Assembly: GCF_003610235.1 (NCBI RefSeq)
Contig: NZ_RAPR01000001.1
Span: 8,742,001-8,806,000, forward strand
DNA: 64,000 nucleotides
Direction of reading: 5' to 3'
Source: Catellatospora citrea
Lineage (GTDB): Bacteria > Actinomycetota > Actinomycetes > Mycobacteriales > Micromonosporaceae
In this document: piece after piece, positions 17,901-26,813 of the stretch
Numbering within the stretch: position 1 is the stretch's first letter
Layout: each line of letters starts with the position of its first letter
The notes under the pieces: model-generated
What the model saw: only the letters and a program-made list of their open reading frames with translations
Told to the model about the DNA's origin: nothing
Database searches by the model: none
Translations under genes and position numbers: made by a program

Positions 17901-18827
17901 TCAGGCGTGGGTCTCGTGCTCGTGGCCGAGATGGCCGGGCGGTTCGAGCTGGAACGTGGAGTGCACGACGTCGAAGTGCCCGCTGATGCACAGCTGCAGC
18001 GCGTCGAGCAGCTGCGGTGCGTGGCCGTCCTGGAAGCACCCGGCCTCGACCACGACGTGCGCGGTCAGCACCGGCAGGCCCGAGGTGACCGTGTAGACGT
18101 GCAGGTCGTGTACGCCGACCACGTGGTCCAGGCCGGTGATGTGGGCGCGGATCTCGTTCACGTCGATCCCGGCAGGCACGGCCTGCAGCAGCACGTCGGC
18201 GGCCGCGCGCAGGAGCTTCAGCGCCCGCGGCACGATGACCAGCCCGATGAGGATCGACACGATCGCGTCGGCCTGGGTGTAGCCGGTCCACGCGATGATC
18301 GCGGCCGCGACCAGCACCCCGACCGACGTCGCGGTGTCCGTGGCGACCTCCAGGAACGCGCCGCGCATGTTGAGGCTCGCGTCGCGGACCCGGTACAGGA
18401 TCGCGATGCCGATCGCGTTGCCGACCAGTCCGAGCGCGGCGAACAGGGCCATCCCGCCGGGGTGCACCTCGGCGGGCACGAACAGCCGGCGTACGCCCTC
18501 GATGAGCACGTAGACGCCCATGCCCGCGAGGACCAGGCCGTTGATCGCGGCGGCCAGCACCTCCGCGCGGGCCCAGCCCCAGGTGCGCCGCTCCGTCGGG
18601 GGCCGGGCCGCCAGCACGGCCGCGCCGAGCGCCAGCGCGACCCCGCCCGCGTCGGCCAGCACGTGTCCCGCGTCGGCCAGCAGCGCGAGGCTGCCGGTGA
18701 CCACCGCGCCGACCACCTCGACCACGAAGATGACCAGGGAGATGGCCAGCACCGCGGCGAGCGCCCGGCGGTGCCTGCCGGTCGCGGTGACCCCGTGGCT
18801 GTGCCCGTGGCCGTGTCCCGAGCCCAT
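17901..18827 (-). CDS. Cation diffusion facilitator (Zn/Co/Cd efflux)
   Basis: A 308-residue CDF transporter. The N terminus is a His-rich tail (GHGHGHSHG, residues 4-12) and the C terminus is also His-rich (GHLGHEHETHA). Six membrane helices span about 22-200, followed by a cytoplasmic ferredoxin-like domain. The first metal site is DAGHVLAD in helix 2. In helix 5 the usual HxxxD appears as ExxxD (LEVATDTATS). The protein exchanges protons for divalent metal exported from the cytoplasm. It lies downstream of the sugar ABC operon but is separated by a hairpin, so it probably has its own promoter. Confidence 0.93.
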   Translation of the reverse strand: MGSGHGHGHSHGVTATGRHRRALAAVLAISLVIFVVEVVGAVVTGSLALLADAGHVLADAGGVALALGAAVLAARPPTERRTWGWARAEVLAAAINGLVLAGMGVYVLIEGVRRLFVPAEVHPGGMALFAALGLVGNAIGIAILYRVRDASLNMRGAFLEVATDTATSVGVLVAAAIIAWTGYTQADAIVSILIGLVIVPRALKLLRAAADVLLQAVPAGIDVNEIRAHITGLDHVVGVHDLHVYTVTSGLPVLTAHVVVEAGCFQDGHAPQLLDALQLCISGHFDVVHSTFQLEPPGHLGHEHETHA

Positions 18828-18866
18828 GGCTCACAGGCTAGCCGCAGGAGCCGGACAACCACCTGA

Positions 18867-18899
18867 GCCGCCGACTTCCCGGTGCTCGAAGTCGGCGGC
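18867..18899 (-). terminator. 12-bp hairpin after the sugar ABC operon
   Basis: GCCGCCGACTTC and GAAGTCGGCGGC pair perfectly around a 9-base loop, directly downstream of the last permease gene (stop at 18903). It probably ends the ABC transporter transcript before the CDF gene. Confidence 0.65.
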
Positions 18900-18902
18900 G
18901 GG

Positions 18903-19769
18903 TCACTCCTTGCTGGCGCCCTCGGCTGCCCCTCTGACGAAGTAGCGCTGGAAGACGACGAAGATGATCGCGACCGGGATGGTGGCCAGCAGTGCCGCGC
19001 CGAGCTTCAGCGGATACTGGGTGCCCGCCCCGAGTGAGCCGCTGACCAGGTTGGCGATGCCGCGGGGCAGGGTGAACAGCTGCGGGCTCTGCACCGCGAC
19101 CACGGTGTGCGGGAACTCGTTCCAGGACGCCTGGAACGACAGGATGGTCAGCGTGATCAGCGCTGGTCGGGCCATCGGCAGGATGATCGACCAGTAGGTG
19201 CGGAACACGCCCGCGCCGTCCATCCGGGCGGCCTCTTCCAGGCTGGGCGGCACGGACAGGAAGAACTGCCGCATGATGAACACCCCGGCGGCGTCGACCA
19301 GCAGCGGCAGTACAAGCGCGGGGTAGGTGTTGTAGATGCCGAGCTGGTTGAGCACCAGGAACTTCGGGATCAGCAGCACGACGCCCGGCACCGCCATCAC
19401 CGCCACGATCATGGCGGTGACCGCGCCCCGGCCCCGGAAGCTGAGCCGGGCCAGGGCGTATCCGGCCAGCGAGTCCAGGAACACCCGTCCGACCGTGATG
19501 AGCAGGGTGACCAGGATCGAGTTGCCGATCCACAGCGGGAACGCGGTGCTGTCGAAGATCCTCGTGAACGCGGCCGTGGTGAACGGGTCAGGGACCGGCG
19601 ACAGGGGATGCGCGGCGGCGTCGGCCTCGGTCTTGAACGAGTTGGCGGTCTGGATCACGAACGGGTACAGGAACACCAGCGCGAAGAAGACCAGGACGGC
19701 GTATCCGAGGAAGGTGCCCACGAGCGCGCGGAACCCGCCACGGCGAGCGGGCCGCCCCGGCGCGGTCAC
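18903..19769 (-). CDS. Carbohydrate ABC transporter permease (MalG type)
   Basis: A 288-residue permease with six predicted membrane helices. The EAA loop that contacts the ATPase reads EEAARMDGAGVFRTYWSIIL, and the C terminus is the usual short tail. GTG at 19769 overlaps the stop of the partner permease (GTGA), so the two subunits are translationally coupled. With 19766-20860 and 20857-22074 it forms a CUT1-type sugar importer. No ATPase is encoded here; in actinobacteria a shared MsiK-type ATPase often serves such systems. Confidence 0.93.
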   Translation of the reverse strand: MTAPGRPARRGGFRALVGTFLGYAVLVFFALVFLYPFVIQTANSFKTEADAAAHPLSPVPDPFTTAAFTRIFDSTAFPLWIGNSILVTLLITVGRVFLDSLAGYALARLSFRGRGAVTAMIVAVMAVPGVVLLIPKFLVLNQLGIYNTYPALVLPLLVDAAGVFIMRQFFLSVPPSLEEAARMDGAGVFRTYWSIILPMARPALITLTILSFQASWNEFPHTVVAVQSPQLFTLPRGIANLVSGSLGAGTQYPLKLGAALLATIPVAIIFVVFQRYFVRGAAEGASKE

Positions 19770-20860
19770 GAGGCGCCCCCGCGCCGCGGCCACCACCGGC
19801 GGCGGGGCCGGACCTCGTCGCGGTCGCGCATGACCCAGCGTTGGACCAGCGTCATCACCACGATGATCAGGAACAGCACGAAGGAGATCGCCGCGCCGAC
19901 GCCGTACTCGAAGTCGGTGAACGCGGTGCGGTAGGACAGGTAGGCGGGGGTGAGCGTGGTGTTGGCGGGCTTGCCCTGGCTCATCACGTAGATCTGGTCG
20001 AAGACCTGCCAGGTGCCGATCAGGCCCAGGGTGATCACCAGGAACAGGGCCGGCTTGAGCATCGGCAGGGTGACGTGGCGCAGCCGCTGCCAGGCGTTCG
20101 CGCCGTCGATCAGGCTCGCCTCCTCGACCTGCACCGGCACGTCCTGCAGCGCCGCCAGGAAGATCAGCATGAAGGTGCCGCTGGTGGTCCAGACGACCAG
20201 CATGATGATCGTGGACATGGCGACGCTGGGCCCGGCCAGCCACTCCCACCAGGACAGTCCGAATGGGCCGCCGCCGGTTAGCGCGGCGGGAGGGTTGTCG
20301 ACGTCGACCAGGCCGAGCCCGCCGAGCACGAGGTGCAGCAGCCCGCGCGGGTCGGCGAACCAGGCCGGGCCGCTGATGCCGACCAGGGCGAGCAGTGCGT
20401 TGACCGCGCCGGAGTTGGCGAACAGGAACAGGAACACCACGCTGATCGCGACGGAGCTGGTGACGGACGGGAAGTAGAACGCGGTGCGGAAGAACGACGT
20501 GCCCTTGAGGAAGCGCTGGTTGACGACCAGGGCCAGCGCCAGCGCCAGCAGCGTCTGCGCGGGCACCGCGACGGCGACGTAGTACAGGTTGTTCCTGATG
20601 CTGATCATGAAGTTCTCGCGGGTCAGCCCCTCGGCCAGGAACAGCTCGGTGTAGTTCTGCGCGCCGACGAACGGCACCCCGGGCGCGAAGGGGCTGCCCT
20701 GCCCGTTCCAGCCGCTCACGCTGACCCACAGCGCCATGCCGATCGGCAGCACCAGGAACAGGCCGAGGATCAGCACCGCGGGCGCGACGAACAGCCAGCC
20801 GGCGGCTGCCTCATTGCCCTGGATGCCGCTGCGGCGGCGGCGCACTGCCGGCTCGGTCAC
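19766..20860 (-). CDS. Carbohydrate ABC transporter permease (MalF type)
   Basis: A 364-residue permease, longer than the MalG partner. Helix 1 is at about 20-42; further helices surround a sizeable extracytoplasmic loop at about 165-210. The EAA motif is EEASLIDGANAWQRLRHVTL. The GTG start at 20860 overlaps the stop of the binding-protein gene. The basic C-terminal tail ends in RRRWWPRRGG. The substrate cannot be read from the permease; CUT1 systems carry oligosaccharides or glycerol phosphates. Confidence 0.93.
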   Translation of the reverse strand: MTEPAVRRRRSGIQGNEAAAGWLFVAPAVLILGLFLVLPIGMALWVSVSGWNGQGSPFAPGVPFVGAQNYTELFLAEGLTRENFMISIRNNLYYVAVAVPAQTLLALALALVVNQRFLKGTSFFRTAFYFPSVTSSVAISVVFLFLFANSGAVNALLALVGISGPAWFADPRGLLHLVLGGLGLVDVDNPPAALTGGGPFGLSWWEWLAGPSVAMSTIIMLVVWTTSGTFMLIFLAALQDVPVQVEEASLIDGANAWQRLRHVTLPMLKPALFLVITLGLIGTWQVFDQIYVMSQGKPANTTLTPAYLSYRTAFTDFEYGVGAAISFVLFLIIVVMTLVQRWVMRDRDEVRPRRRWWPRRGGAS

Positions 20861-22074
20861 CGCAGCGCCGCCGTCATGTTGCGCTGCAGCCGCCGGAGGA
20901 TCGCCTGCGGGTCGGCCACGACCAGCCGCTGCAGCTGGGTGTCGAAGTCGGACAGGACGTTGCCCATCCTCGGGGCGTTGACCGGGCCCTGGGCATGGTC
21001 CGCGCCGTCCAGGAACGCCCGGTCGGCCGGGAAGGCCTGCAGGTAGCGGTCGCGAGCGGTGGTGACCGAGGGCATCACACCGTACGCGGAGGCGAAGGCG
21101 AGCTGCTGGTCCACGGCCGTCATCGCCTCGACGAACGCGACGGCCTGGGCACGGTACGGCGTCCTGGCCGAGATGCCCCAGCAGGTCGTGAACGACAGCG
21201 TGCCCTCCCCGGCGGGCCCGGCCGGCAGCGCGTGCACGGTGTACCGGACGCCGGGGTAGTCACCGGCCAGTGCACCCCTGATCCAGTTGCCCTCGATCGT
21301 CATCGCGGCCAGGCCCCGGCCGAACGCCTCCCCGGCCCAGCCCGTGTCGAGCGCGCTCGGATAGCGGGCGAGCCGCGTCCGCAGCAGCTGCTGCACGTAC
21401 CGCAGCGCGGTGAGGTTCTCCGGGCTGTCGGCCGTGGCCCGGGTCCCGTCGGGGCTGATCAGCCAGCCGCCCGCCTGCACCAGGAACGCGCCGATGCGCT
21501 CGACGGTGTCGCCGAGCACCAGCGGCGTGATGCCTTTGGCCGCGATGCGCTCGGCGACCGCCGTCAGCTGCGCCCAGTCGCGGGGCACGTCGGCGGCTGT
21601 GAGCCCGGCCTGCGCCCACAGATCCTCGTTGACCTGCAGGGCCAGCGTGGCGAAGTCCTTGGGCGCGCAGTAGAACCGGCCCTGATAGGTGAACGCCTGC
21701 CGCAGCGTGGGGTAGAAGTCGCCCGCCGAGGGCAGCCCGTCGGCGTACGGCTCCAGTGCGCCGACGCTGGCGAAGTCGGCGAACCGGGCCGCGTCGACGT
21801 AGAAGACGTCCGGCGGCGACGAGCCCGCGAACGCCTGCCCGAGTTGCTGGTCGAGGTCCTGAGCGGGGATGACGGTCACCGTGTTGCCGCTGGTCGCCGC
21901 CCACGCCGCGGCGGCCTCGGTGACGGCCTTCGTCTCGGCCGCGCCGGAGGAGCCGATGAGGACCTGCAGGTCGGCAGGGCCGGTGCGCTGGGGGACCGGG
22001 CCGGATGTGTCCCCGCACCCGGCCAGCGCGAGCAGGCATGCCGCGACGAAGGCGCGCAGCCCCGCTCGTACCAT
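20857..22074 (-). CDS. Sugar-binding lipoprotein of the ABC importer
   Basis: A 405-residue family 1 extracellular solute-binding protein. The signal peptide ends in a lipobox (LLALAGC, Cys near 21), so it is anchored on the outer face of the membrane. Characteristic stretches include PPDVFYVDAARFADFASVGAL near the N terminus and FTYQGRFYCAPKDFATLAL. It is the first gene of the three-gene operon. The upstream stretch to about 22140 is relatively A/T-rich (CATGATCACACACTACCC on the coding strand) and likely holds the promoter. The ligand is unknown. Confidence 0.92.
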   Translation of the reverse strand: MVRAGLRAFVAACLLALAGCGDTSGPVPQRTGPADLQVLIGSSGAAETKAVTEAAAAWAATSGNTVTVIPAQDLDQQLGQAFAGSSPPDVFYVDAARFADFASVGALEPYADGLPSAGDFYPTLRQAFTYQGRFYCAPKDFATLALQVNEDLWAQAGLTAADVPRDWAQLTAVAERIAAKGITPLVLGDTVERIGAFLVQAGGWLISPDGTRATADSPENLTALRYVQQLLRTRLARYPSALDTGWAGEAFGRGLAAMTIEGNWIRGALAGDYPGVRYTVHALPAGPAGEGTLSFTTCWGISARTPYRAQAVAFVEAMTAVDQQLAFASAYGVMPSVTTARDRYLQAFPADRAFLDGADHAQGPVNAPRMGNVLSDFDTQLQRLVVADPQAILRRLQRNMTAALR

Positions 22075-22229
22075 GACCGCCCCGCCCTTTGCCCGTTATG
22101 CCGGACTTAAGGGTAGTGTGTGATCATGGTTGCGCGGGTTCACCGGCGACCGGCGTGTGCGGCCCCGCCCGTCCGAAGCGCAGAAGTCCGCCATGACCTG
22201 GGAAAGGTCCGCGGGCCCCGCGATCCTGG

Positions 22230-22937
22230 TCAGGCTCGTGCGCCCACGGGCTCCGGAACCGGTTCCGGGCGTGCCACGGTGGCGAACACGTTCGACCGGA
22301 ACCACGACGGCACCGCCCGGCGCAGCGCCTGCGGGCCCTCGATCGCCAGCTCGCCGCGGCGCAGGCCGTCGGACCAGGACAGCTCGCCGAGCCAGACCCG
22401 GATCAGGCCGCGCAGGCTCGCCGTCACCGTCACCGCGACCTCATGCCCCGGATCGTCGTCGCAGACGTCGACGTCCTCCGGCGTGATCACCAGCCACCAG
22501 TCCCGCAGCGGGCGGGCCACGTCGTGGAAGGCGAACCGGATCACCGTACGACCGCCGGGCGCCGCCGCGCGGTCGACGTGACGGCGCATGTCCCACAGCA
22601 GCAGCTTCGGGTCGAGATCCTGGTCGCCGAGTTCGCCGATCCAGCGCACGCCCCACGCGCCCAGCGCCACCACGATCGGCTCCAGCTCCCGCCCGGCCTG
22701 GGTCAGCAGATACTGCACCTCGGTGTCCGTCGGCCGCCGCTCGACGACCCCGGCGGCGACCAGCTGCTGCAGGCGCTTGGACAGCAGCGTCGGCGACATG
22801 CGCGGCAGGCCGCGGCGCAGCTCGTTGAAGTGTCGGCTACCCGCCACCAACTCCCGGACGACCAGCAGCGTCCAGCGCTCGTCGAGCAGCTCCATGGCCT
22901 TGGCCACCGGGCAGAACTGGCGGTAAGAGGCTCCCAT
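22230..22937 (-). CDS. HxlR-family transcriptional regulator
   Basis: A 235-residue regulator. The winged helix at about 5-95 carries the HxlR signature: CPVAKAMELLDERWTLLVVREL, then FNELRRGLPRMSPTLLSKRLQQL. A C-terminal extension of about 110 residues resembles the SCP2-like domain found in some actinobacterial HxlR proteins and might bind a hydrophobic ligand. The ATG at 22937 starts the conserved part; a GTG at 22946 is also possible. It is divergent from the methyltransferase at 23040, its likely target. Confidence 0.9.
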   Translation of the reverse strand: MGASYRQFCPVAKAMELLDERWTLLVVRELVAGSRHFNELRRGLPRMSPTLLSKRLQQLVAAGVVERRPTDTEVQYLLTQAGRELEPIVVALGAWGVRWIGELGDQDLDPKLLLWDMRRHVDRAAAPGGRTVIRFAFHDVARPLRDWWLVITPEDVDVCDDDPGHEVAVTVTASLRGLIRVWLGELSWSDGLRRGELAIEGPQALRRAVPSWFRSNVFATVARPEPVPEPVGARA

Positions 22938-23039
22938 ACCCGGCACCGTACGGGCTCGGCCCGGTACAGATCCTGTACTGGTCGGACATCGGTCAGCTTC
23001 CTAGCGTGAAAGCACCACTACCCGAACAGGAGCAACACC

Positions 23040-23864
23040 ATGACGGCACCGACTGACGCGGACAGCGCGCTCAAGGCCAAGCACCGCGCGATGTGGGCGC
23101 TGGGCGACTACCCGGCGGTCGCCGCCGAGGTCATCCCCGAACTCGGCACCGTGCTGGCGAAGGCGAGCGGCGCCGGACCGGGGCAGCGCGTGCTCGACGT
23201 CGGCGCCGGTTCCGGCAACGCGGCGATCCCCGCCGCGCTGGCCGGGGCCGAGGTCGTCGCCAGCGACCTGACCCCGGAGCTGTTCGACGCCGGGCGCCAG
23301 GTCGCCGAGCAGCGCGGCGCGAAGCTGAGCTGGGAGCAGGCCGACGCCGAGGCGCTGCCGTACGCCACGGGCGAGTTCGACGTCGTGATGTCCTGCGTGG
23401 GCATCATGTTCGCCCCGCACCACCAGGCCGCCGCCGACGAGCTGGTCCGGGTGTGCCGCCCCGGCGGGACCATCGCGCTGGCCAACTGGACGCCGCAGGG
23501 CTTCATCGGGCAGATGTTCGCCGTCATGAAGCCGTACGCTGCGCCCCCGCCGCCCGGGGCGCAGCCTCCGCCGCTGTGGGGCAGCGAGGAGCATGTCGCC
23601 GCGCTGTTCGGCGACCGGGTCACCGACGTCACCACCGAGCGTCGCACGGTCCGGGTGGACCGGTTCGCCACCGCCGAGGAGTTCCGCGACTTCTTCAAGG
23701 CCTGCTACGGCCCCACCATCGCGGTGTACCGCAACATCGCCGACCAGCCCGACAAGGTCGCCGCCCTCGACGAGGCGCTGGCCGAACTCGGCCGCCGCAA
23801 CGACCTCGGCTGGGGCGCGATGGACTGGGAGTACCTGCTCTACACCGCGCACCGGGCGGGCTGA
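23040..23864 (+). CDS. Class I SAM-dependent methyltransferase (UbiE/MenG-like)
   Basis: A 274-residue cytoplasmic enzyme. SAM motif I is VLDVGAGSGNAAIPAAL, with the acidic end of strand 2 in VVASDLTPEL and post-motif QADAEALPYATGEFDVV. The RVCRPGGTIALANWTP segment is typical of the UbiE-like group. AGGAG lies about 9 bases before the ATG. The divergent HxlR gene about 100 bases away suggests substrate-inducible control. A stable hairpin follows the gene. The substrate is unknown. Confidence 0.88.
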   Translation: MTAPTDADSALKAKHRAMWALGDYPAVAAEVIPELGTVLAKASGAGPGQRVLDVGAGSGNAAIPAALAGAEVVASDLTPELFDAGRQVAEQRGAKLSWEQADAEALPYATGEFDVVMSCVGIMFAPHHQAAADELVRVCRPGGTIALANWTPQGFIGQMFAVMKPYAAPPPPGAQPPPLWGSEEHVAALFGDRVTDVTTERRTVRVDRFATAEEFRDFFKACYGPTIAVYRNIADQPDKVAALDEALAELGRRNDLGWGAMDWEYLLYTAHRAG

Positions 23865-23874
23865 CGCGGCTCGA

Positions 23875-23902
23875 CAGGGCGTGCCCGGCCGGGCGCGCCC
23901 TG
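23875..23902 (+). terminator. GC-rich hairpin after methyltransferase
   Basis: CAGGGCG and CGCCCTG flank an inner GCCCGG/CCGGGC palindrome, giving an almost continuous hairpin ten bases downstream of the methyltransferase stop codon. No U-tract is present. Confidence 0.5.
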
Positions 23903-23980
23903 CTGGTGGACTAGCCTGGACCGATCGCCGACACGCCGCGACCGAGCAGGACGGCAGCGGCCGACGGAGGCGGGGACGGC

Positions 23981-24697
23981 ATGAGCGCACGGCTGCAGGA
24001 ACTCGGCTGGCGGCAGACGCCGATGGGCGTGATCAGCCTGCGCCGCCGCTGGGATCCGATGTTCAAGACCGACGTGTACGAGGTCAAGCTCGACGACGAC
24101 TTCCTCATGTCGAGCCTGTTCACCGTCGCCGAGGAGGCCGTCGCGGACCTGGCCCTGGCCGAGCTGGACGGCACCGGCTTCGACGTGGTCGTCGGCGGCC
24201 TCGGCCTCGGTTTCACGGCACTGACCGTGCTCGCCGACGAACGGGTGGCCTCGCTGCTGGTGATCGACGCGCTGTCCGACGTCATCGCCTGGCACGAGCA
24301 GGGCCTGATCCCGGCGGGCACGACGCTGACCGCCGACCCGCGCTGCCGCCTCGCCGAGGGCGACTTCTTCGCCCGTTGCGCGTCCCCGGACGGCCTCGAC
24401 CCGCACCGCCCCGGCCGGCGCTTCCACGCGATCGTCGTCGACATCGACCACTCGCCGAGCCACCTGCTGCACCCCAGCCACGCCGGCTTCTACGAGCCCG
24501 CGGGCCTGCGCCGGCTGGCCGAGCACCTGCACCCGGGCGGCGTCTTCACGCTGTGGTCCAACGACCCGCCGGACGAGCAGTTCACCGCGCGGCTGGCCGG
24601 GGTGTTCCGCGACGTGCGGGCCGAGGTCGTCAGCTTCCCCAACCCGCTGCAGGAGCGGGAGTCCACCAACACCGTCTACGTCGCCAGGCGGCGCTGA
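23981..24697 (+). CDS. Spermidine-synthase-like methyltransferase-fold protein
   Basis: A 238-residue soluble protein of the spermine/spermidine synthase fold. The nucleotide-binding region reads VVGGLGLGFTALTVL, followed by LLVIDAL (acidic residue at the end of strand 2) and FHAIVVDIDHSPS. It lacks the full N-terminal beta domain of true spermidine synthases, so its reaction is uncertain. ATG at 23981 follows a GGAGGCGGGGACGGC stretch. It lies upstream of the glycine riboswitch but belongs to a different transcript. Confidence 0.75.
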   Translation: MSARLQELGWRQTPMGVISLRRRWDPMFKTDVYEVKLDDDFLMSSLFTVAEEAVADLALAELDGTGFDVVVGGLGLGFTALTVLADERVASLLVIDALSDVIAWHEQGLIPAGTTLTADPRCRLAEGDFFARCASPDGLDPHRPGRRFHAIVVDIDHSPSHLLHPSHAGFYEPAGLRRLAEHLHPGGVFTLWSNDPPDEQFTARLAGVFRDVRAEVVSFPNPLQERESTNTVYVARRR

Positions 24698-24782
24698 AGC
24701 CCGGCGGCCCGCGGCGGTGGTTTGACGCCGCCCGGACCGGCGCTTACGGTACGGCGGACAACTGCATACCTCGCCGACAGAA

Positions 24783-24964
24783 CCACGGCGGGAGAGGCCC
24801 GGTGCGTCCGGGCCGCCGAAGGAGCAACTTCTCCCCGGAATCTCTCAGGCCCACGTACCGCCGTGGCGAGGCGAACTCTGGAAAGTCAGGACGACTCCGT
24901 CCTGCGCCCAAGGTGCAAGCCGCGATCCGCGGTGAAGCTCTCAGGCAGCGATGACAGAGGGGGA
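24783..24964 (+). ncRNA. Tandem glycine riboswitch
   Basis: Two adjacent glycine aptamers. The first (about 24783-24868) shows CCACGGCGGGAGAG, CGCCGAAGGAGCAA and CTCTCAGGC, closed by a P1 stem CCACGGCGG/CCGCCGTGG. The second (about 24872-24964) shows ACTCTGGAAAG, CCCAAGGTGCAAGCC, CTCTCAGGC and GACAGAGGGGGAG. These are the conserved cores of the gcvT-type glycine motif. Glycine binding normally turns on downstream glycine-cleavage genes; here gcvH starts about 50 bases further on. No separate terminator stem was resolved, so control may be at translation. Confidence 0.92.
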
Positions 24965-25016
24965 GGCCAACCGTCACCGGTGCCGCCTGCGCGGCACCCG
25001 GACCTGGGAGCCTCCC

Positions 25017-25400
25017 GTGAGTACCGTGCCCGAGAACCTGCACTACACCCGTGACCACGAATGGCTGTCGGACGGGGACGTCCCGACCGTCGGCATCACC
25101 GCTTTCGCCGCCGAGGCGCTGGGCGACATCGTCTACGTCGAACTGCCCGCGGTCGGCACGTCCGTGACGGCGGGGGAGCCGTGCGGCGAGGTCGAGTCGA
25201 CGAAGTCGGTCAGTGAGCTGTACGCCCCGGCCGACGGCGAGATCGTCGCGGTGAACCCGGCCGTCGTCGATGACCCGTCGCTGGTCAACGCCGACCCGTA
25301 CGGGCAGGGCTGGCTGTTCCGGCTGCGCCTGACCGGCGCGGCGGAGCTGCTCGACGCGGCGGAGTACGCCGCGCTCACCGGGGCGGAGGGCGACCGGTGA
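25017..25400 (+). CDS. gcvH: Glycine cleavage system H protein
   Basis: A 127-residue lipoyl carrier that shuttles the aminomethyl group between the P, T and L proteins of glycine cleavage. The N terminus [12 protein letters not shown] is canonical, and the lipoylated lysine lies in [20 protein letters not shown]. The GTG at 25017 is chosen because GGGAG sits just upstream and it gives the standard N terminus. It is the first gene behind the glycine riboswitch and overlaps glyA (GTGA). gcvP and gcvT are not adjacent. Confidence 0.97.
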   Translation: MSTVPENLHYTRDHEWLSDGDVPTVGITAFAAEALGDIVYVELPAVGTSVTAGEPCGEVESTKSVSELYAPADGEIVAVNPAVVDDPSLVNADPYGQGWLFRLRLTGAAELLDAAEYAALTGAEGDR

Positions 25401-26668
25401 CGATGCTGGACTCCCCGCTGGCCGAGTTCGACCCCGAGGTGCACGCGGCGCTGCGCGCCGAGCTGGGCCGCCAGCGCGACACCCTGGAGATGATCGCGAG
25501 CGAGAACTTCGCGCCGCTGGCCGTGCTCCAGGCGCAGGGCTCGGTGCTGACCAACAAGTACGCCGAGGGTTACCCGGGGCGGCGCTACTACGGCGGCTGC
25601 GAGCACGTCGACGTGGTGGAGCAGCTGGCGATCGACCGGGTGAAGGCGCTGTTCGGCGCGGCGTACGCCAACGTGCAGCCGCACTCGGGGGCGCAGGCCA
25701 ACGCGGCGGCCATGATGGCGCTGATCCAGCCGGGCGACACCATCCTCGGGCTGGACCTGGCGCACGGCGGCCACCTCACCCACGGCATGCGGATCAACTT
25801 CTCCGGGCGGCTGTACCGGGCGGTCGCCTACCACGTGTCGGCCGAGGACGGCCGCGTCGACCTCGCCGAGGTGGAGCGGCTTGCGCTCGAACACCGGCCC
25901 GCGTTGATCATCGCGGGCTGGTCGGCGTACCCGCGGCAGCTGGACTTCGCCGCCTTCCGCAAGATCGCCGACCTGGTCGGCGCGCGGCTCATGGTGGACA
26001 TGGCCCATTTCGCCGGCCTGGTCGCCGCGGGCCTGCACCCGAACCCGGTGCCGTACGCCGACGTGGTCACCACGACGACGCACAAGACCCTGGGCGGCCC
26101 GCGCGGGGGAGTGGTGCTGACCGACCACGAGGATGTCGCCCGCAAGGTGAACAGCGCGGTGTTCCCGGGCCAGCAGGGCGGTCCGCTGGAGCACGTCATC
26201 GCCGCCAAGGCGGTCGGTTTCAAGATGGCCGCGAGTCCCGAGTTCGCGCAGCGGCAGCAGCGCACTCTCGACGGCGCGCGACTGCTGGCGCAGCGCCTGT
26301 CCGCGCCCGACGTCGCCGCGGCGGGGGTGTCCGTGCTGTCCGGCGGGACCGACGTGCACCTCGTTCTGGTCGACCTGCGGGCGTCCGAGCTGGACGGGCG
26401 GCAGGCCGAGGACCGGCTGCACGGCATCGGCATCACGGTGAACCGCAACGCCGTGCCGGGCGACCCCCGCCCGCCGATGGTCACCTCCGGGCTGCGTGTC
26501 GGCACCGCCGCGCTGGCCGCCCGCGGGTTCGCCGAGGCCGACTTCGTCGAGGTCGCCGACATCGTCGCGCAGGCGCTGCTGCCGTCCTTCGACGACGGGG
26601 CCGCGGCCGCCCTGCGGGCCAGGGTCGCCGCGCTGACCGCGGCGCACCCGCTCTATCCGGCCCTGTGA
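25397..26668 (+). CDS. glyA: Serine hydroxymethyltransferase
   Basis: A 423-residue PLP enzyme interconverting serine and glycine with tetrahydrofolate. Hallmarks in order: [35 protein letters not shown], and the PLP-lysine motif [14 protein letters not shown] near 230. Full length for the family. The GTG start overlaps the gcvH stop, so both are under the glycine riboswitch: when glycine is plentiful, H protein and SHMT rise together to push glycine into one-carbon units and serine. A strong terminator follows. This may be one of two SHMT genes, since actinobacteria often carry a housekeeping copy elsewhere. Confidence 0.96.
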   Translation: MTMLDSPLAEFDPEVHAALRAELGRQRDTLEMIASENFAPLAVLQAQGSVLTNKYAEGYPGRRYYGGCEHVDVVEQLAIDRVKALFGAAYANVQPHSGAQANAAAMMALIQPGDTILGLDLAHGGHLTHGMRINFSGRLYRAVAYHVSAEDGRVDLAEVERLALEHRPALIIAGWSAYPRQLDFAAFRKIADLVGARLMVDMAHFAGLVAAGLHPNPVPYADVVTTTTHKTLGGPRGGVVLTDHEDVARKVNSAVFPGQQGGPLEHVIAAKAVGFKMAASPEFAQRQQRTLDGARLLAQRLSAPDVAAAGVSVLSGGTDVHLVLVDLRASELDGRQAEDRLHGIGITVNRNAVPGDPRPPMVTSGLRVGTAALAARGFAEADFVEVADIVAQALLPSFDDGAAAALRARVAALTAAHPLYPAL

Positions 26669-26674
26669 GTCGTC

Positions 26675-26713
26675 GCGCCCTGTCCCGACGCCACCATCGT
26701 CGGGACAGGGCGC
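26675..26713 (+). terminator. Strong terminator after glyA
   Basis: A 16-bp perfect stem, GCGCCCTGTCCCGACG with CGTCGGGACAGGGCGC, and a 7-base loop begins seven bases after the glyA stop and is followed by TTCGCTTTC. This is the clearest intrinsic-terminator shape in the window. Confidence 0.85.
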
Positions 26714-26813
26714 TTCGCTTTCAAGGTGATCGATGTAAAAGTCTTTCGTTAGTTCATTGATGTTGGTTGAATAGTTTCACTCTCAATCCTCTACACCCCC
26801 TGACGGAGAGATA
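26714..26813 (+). promoter_or_regulatory. A/T-rich promoter and leader of the M23 peptidase gene
   Basis: This 100-base stretch is strikingly A/T-rich against its surroundings (GTAAAAGTCTTTCGTTAG, GGTTGAATAGTTTCACTC). Such leaders are typical of regulated secreted-hydrolase genes in this group. Possible half-sites CTTTCG and AGTTTCA are visible, but no perfect operator. A GGAGAGATA ribosome site ends it before the GTG at 26814. Confidence 0.55.

Noticed and set aside
18903..22074. Search for an ATPase gene in the sugar ABC operon
   Set aside because: None is present between the hairpin at 18867 and the HxlR gene. A shared ATPase elsewhere is the simplest explanation, so this is not reported as a broken system.
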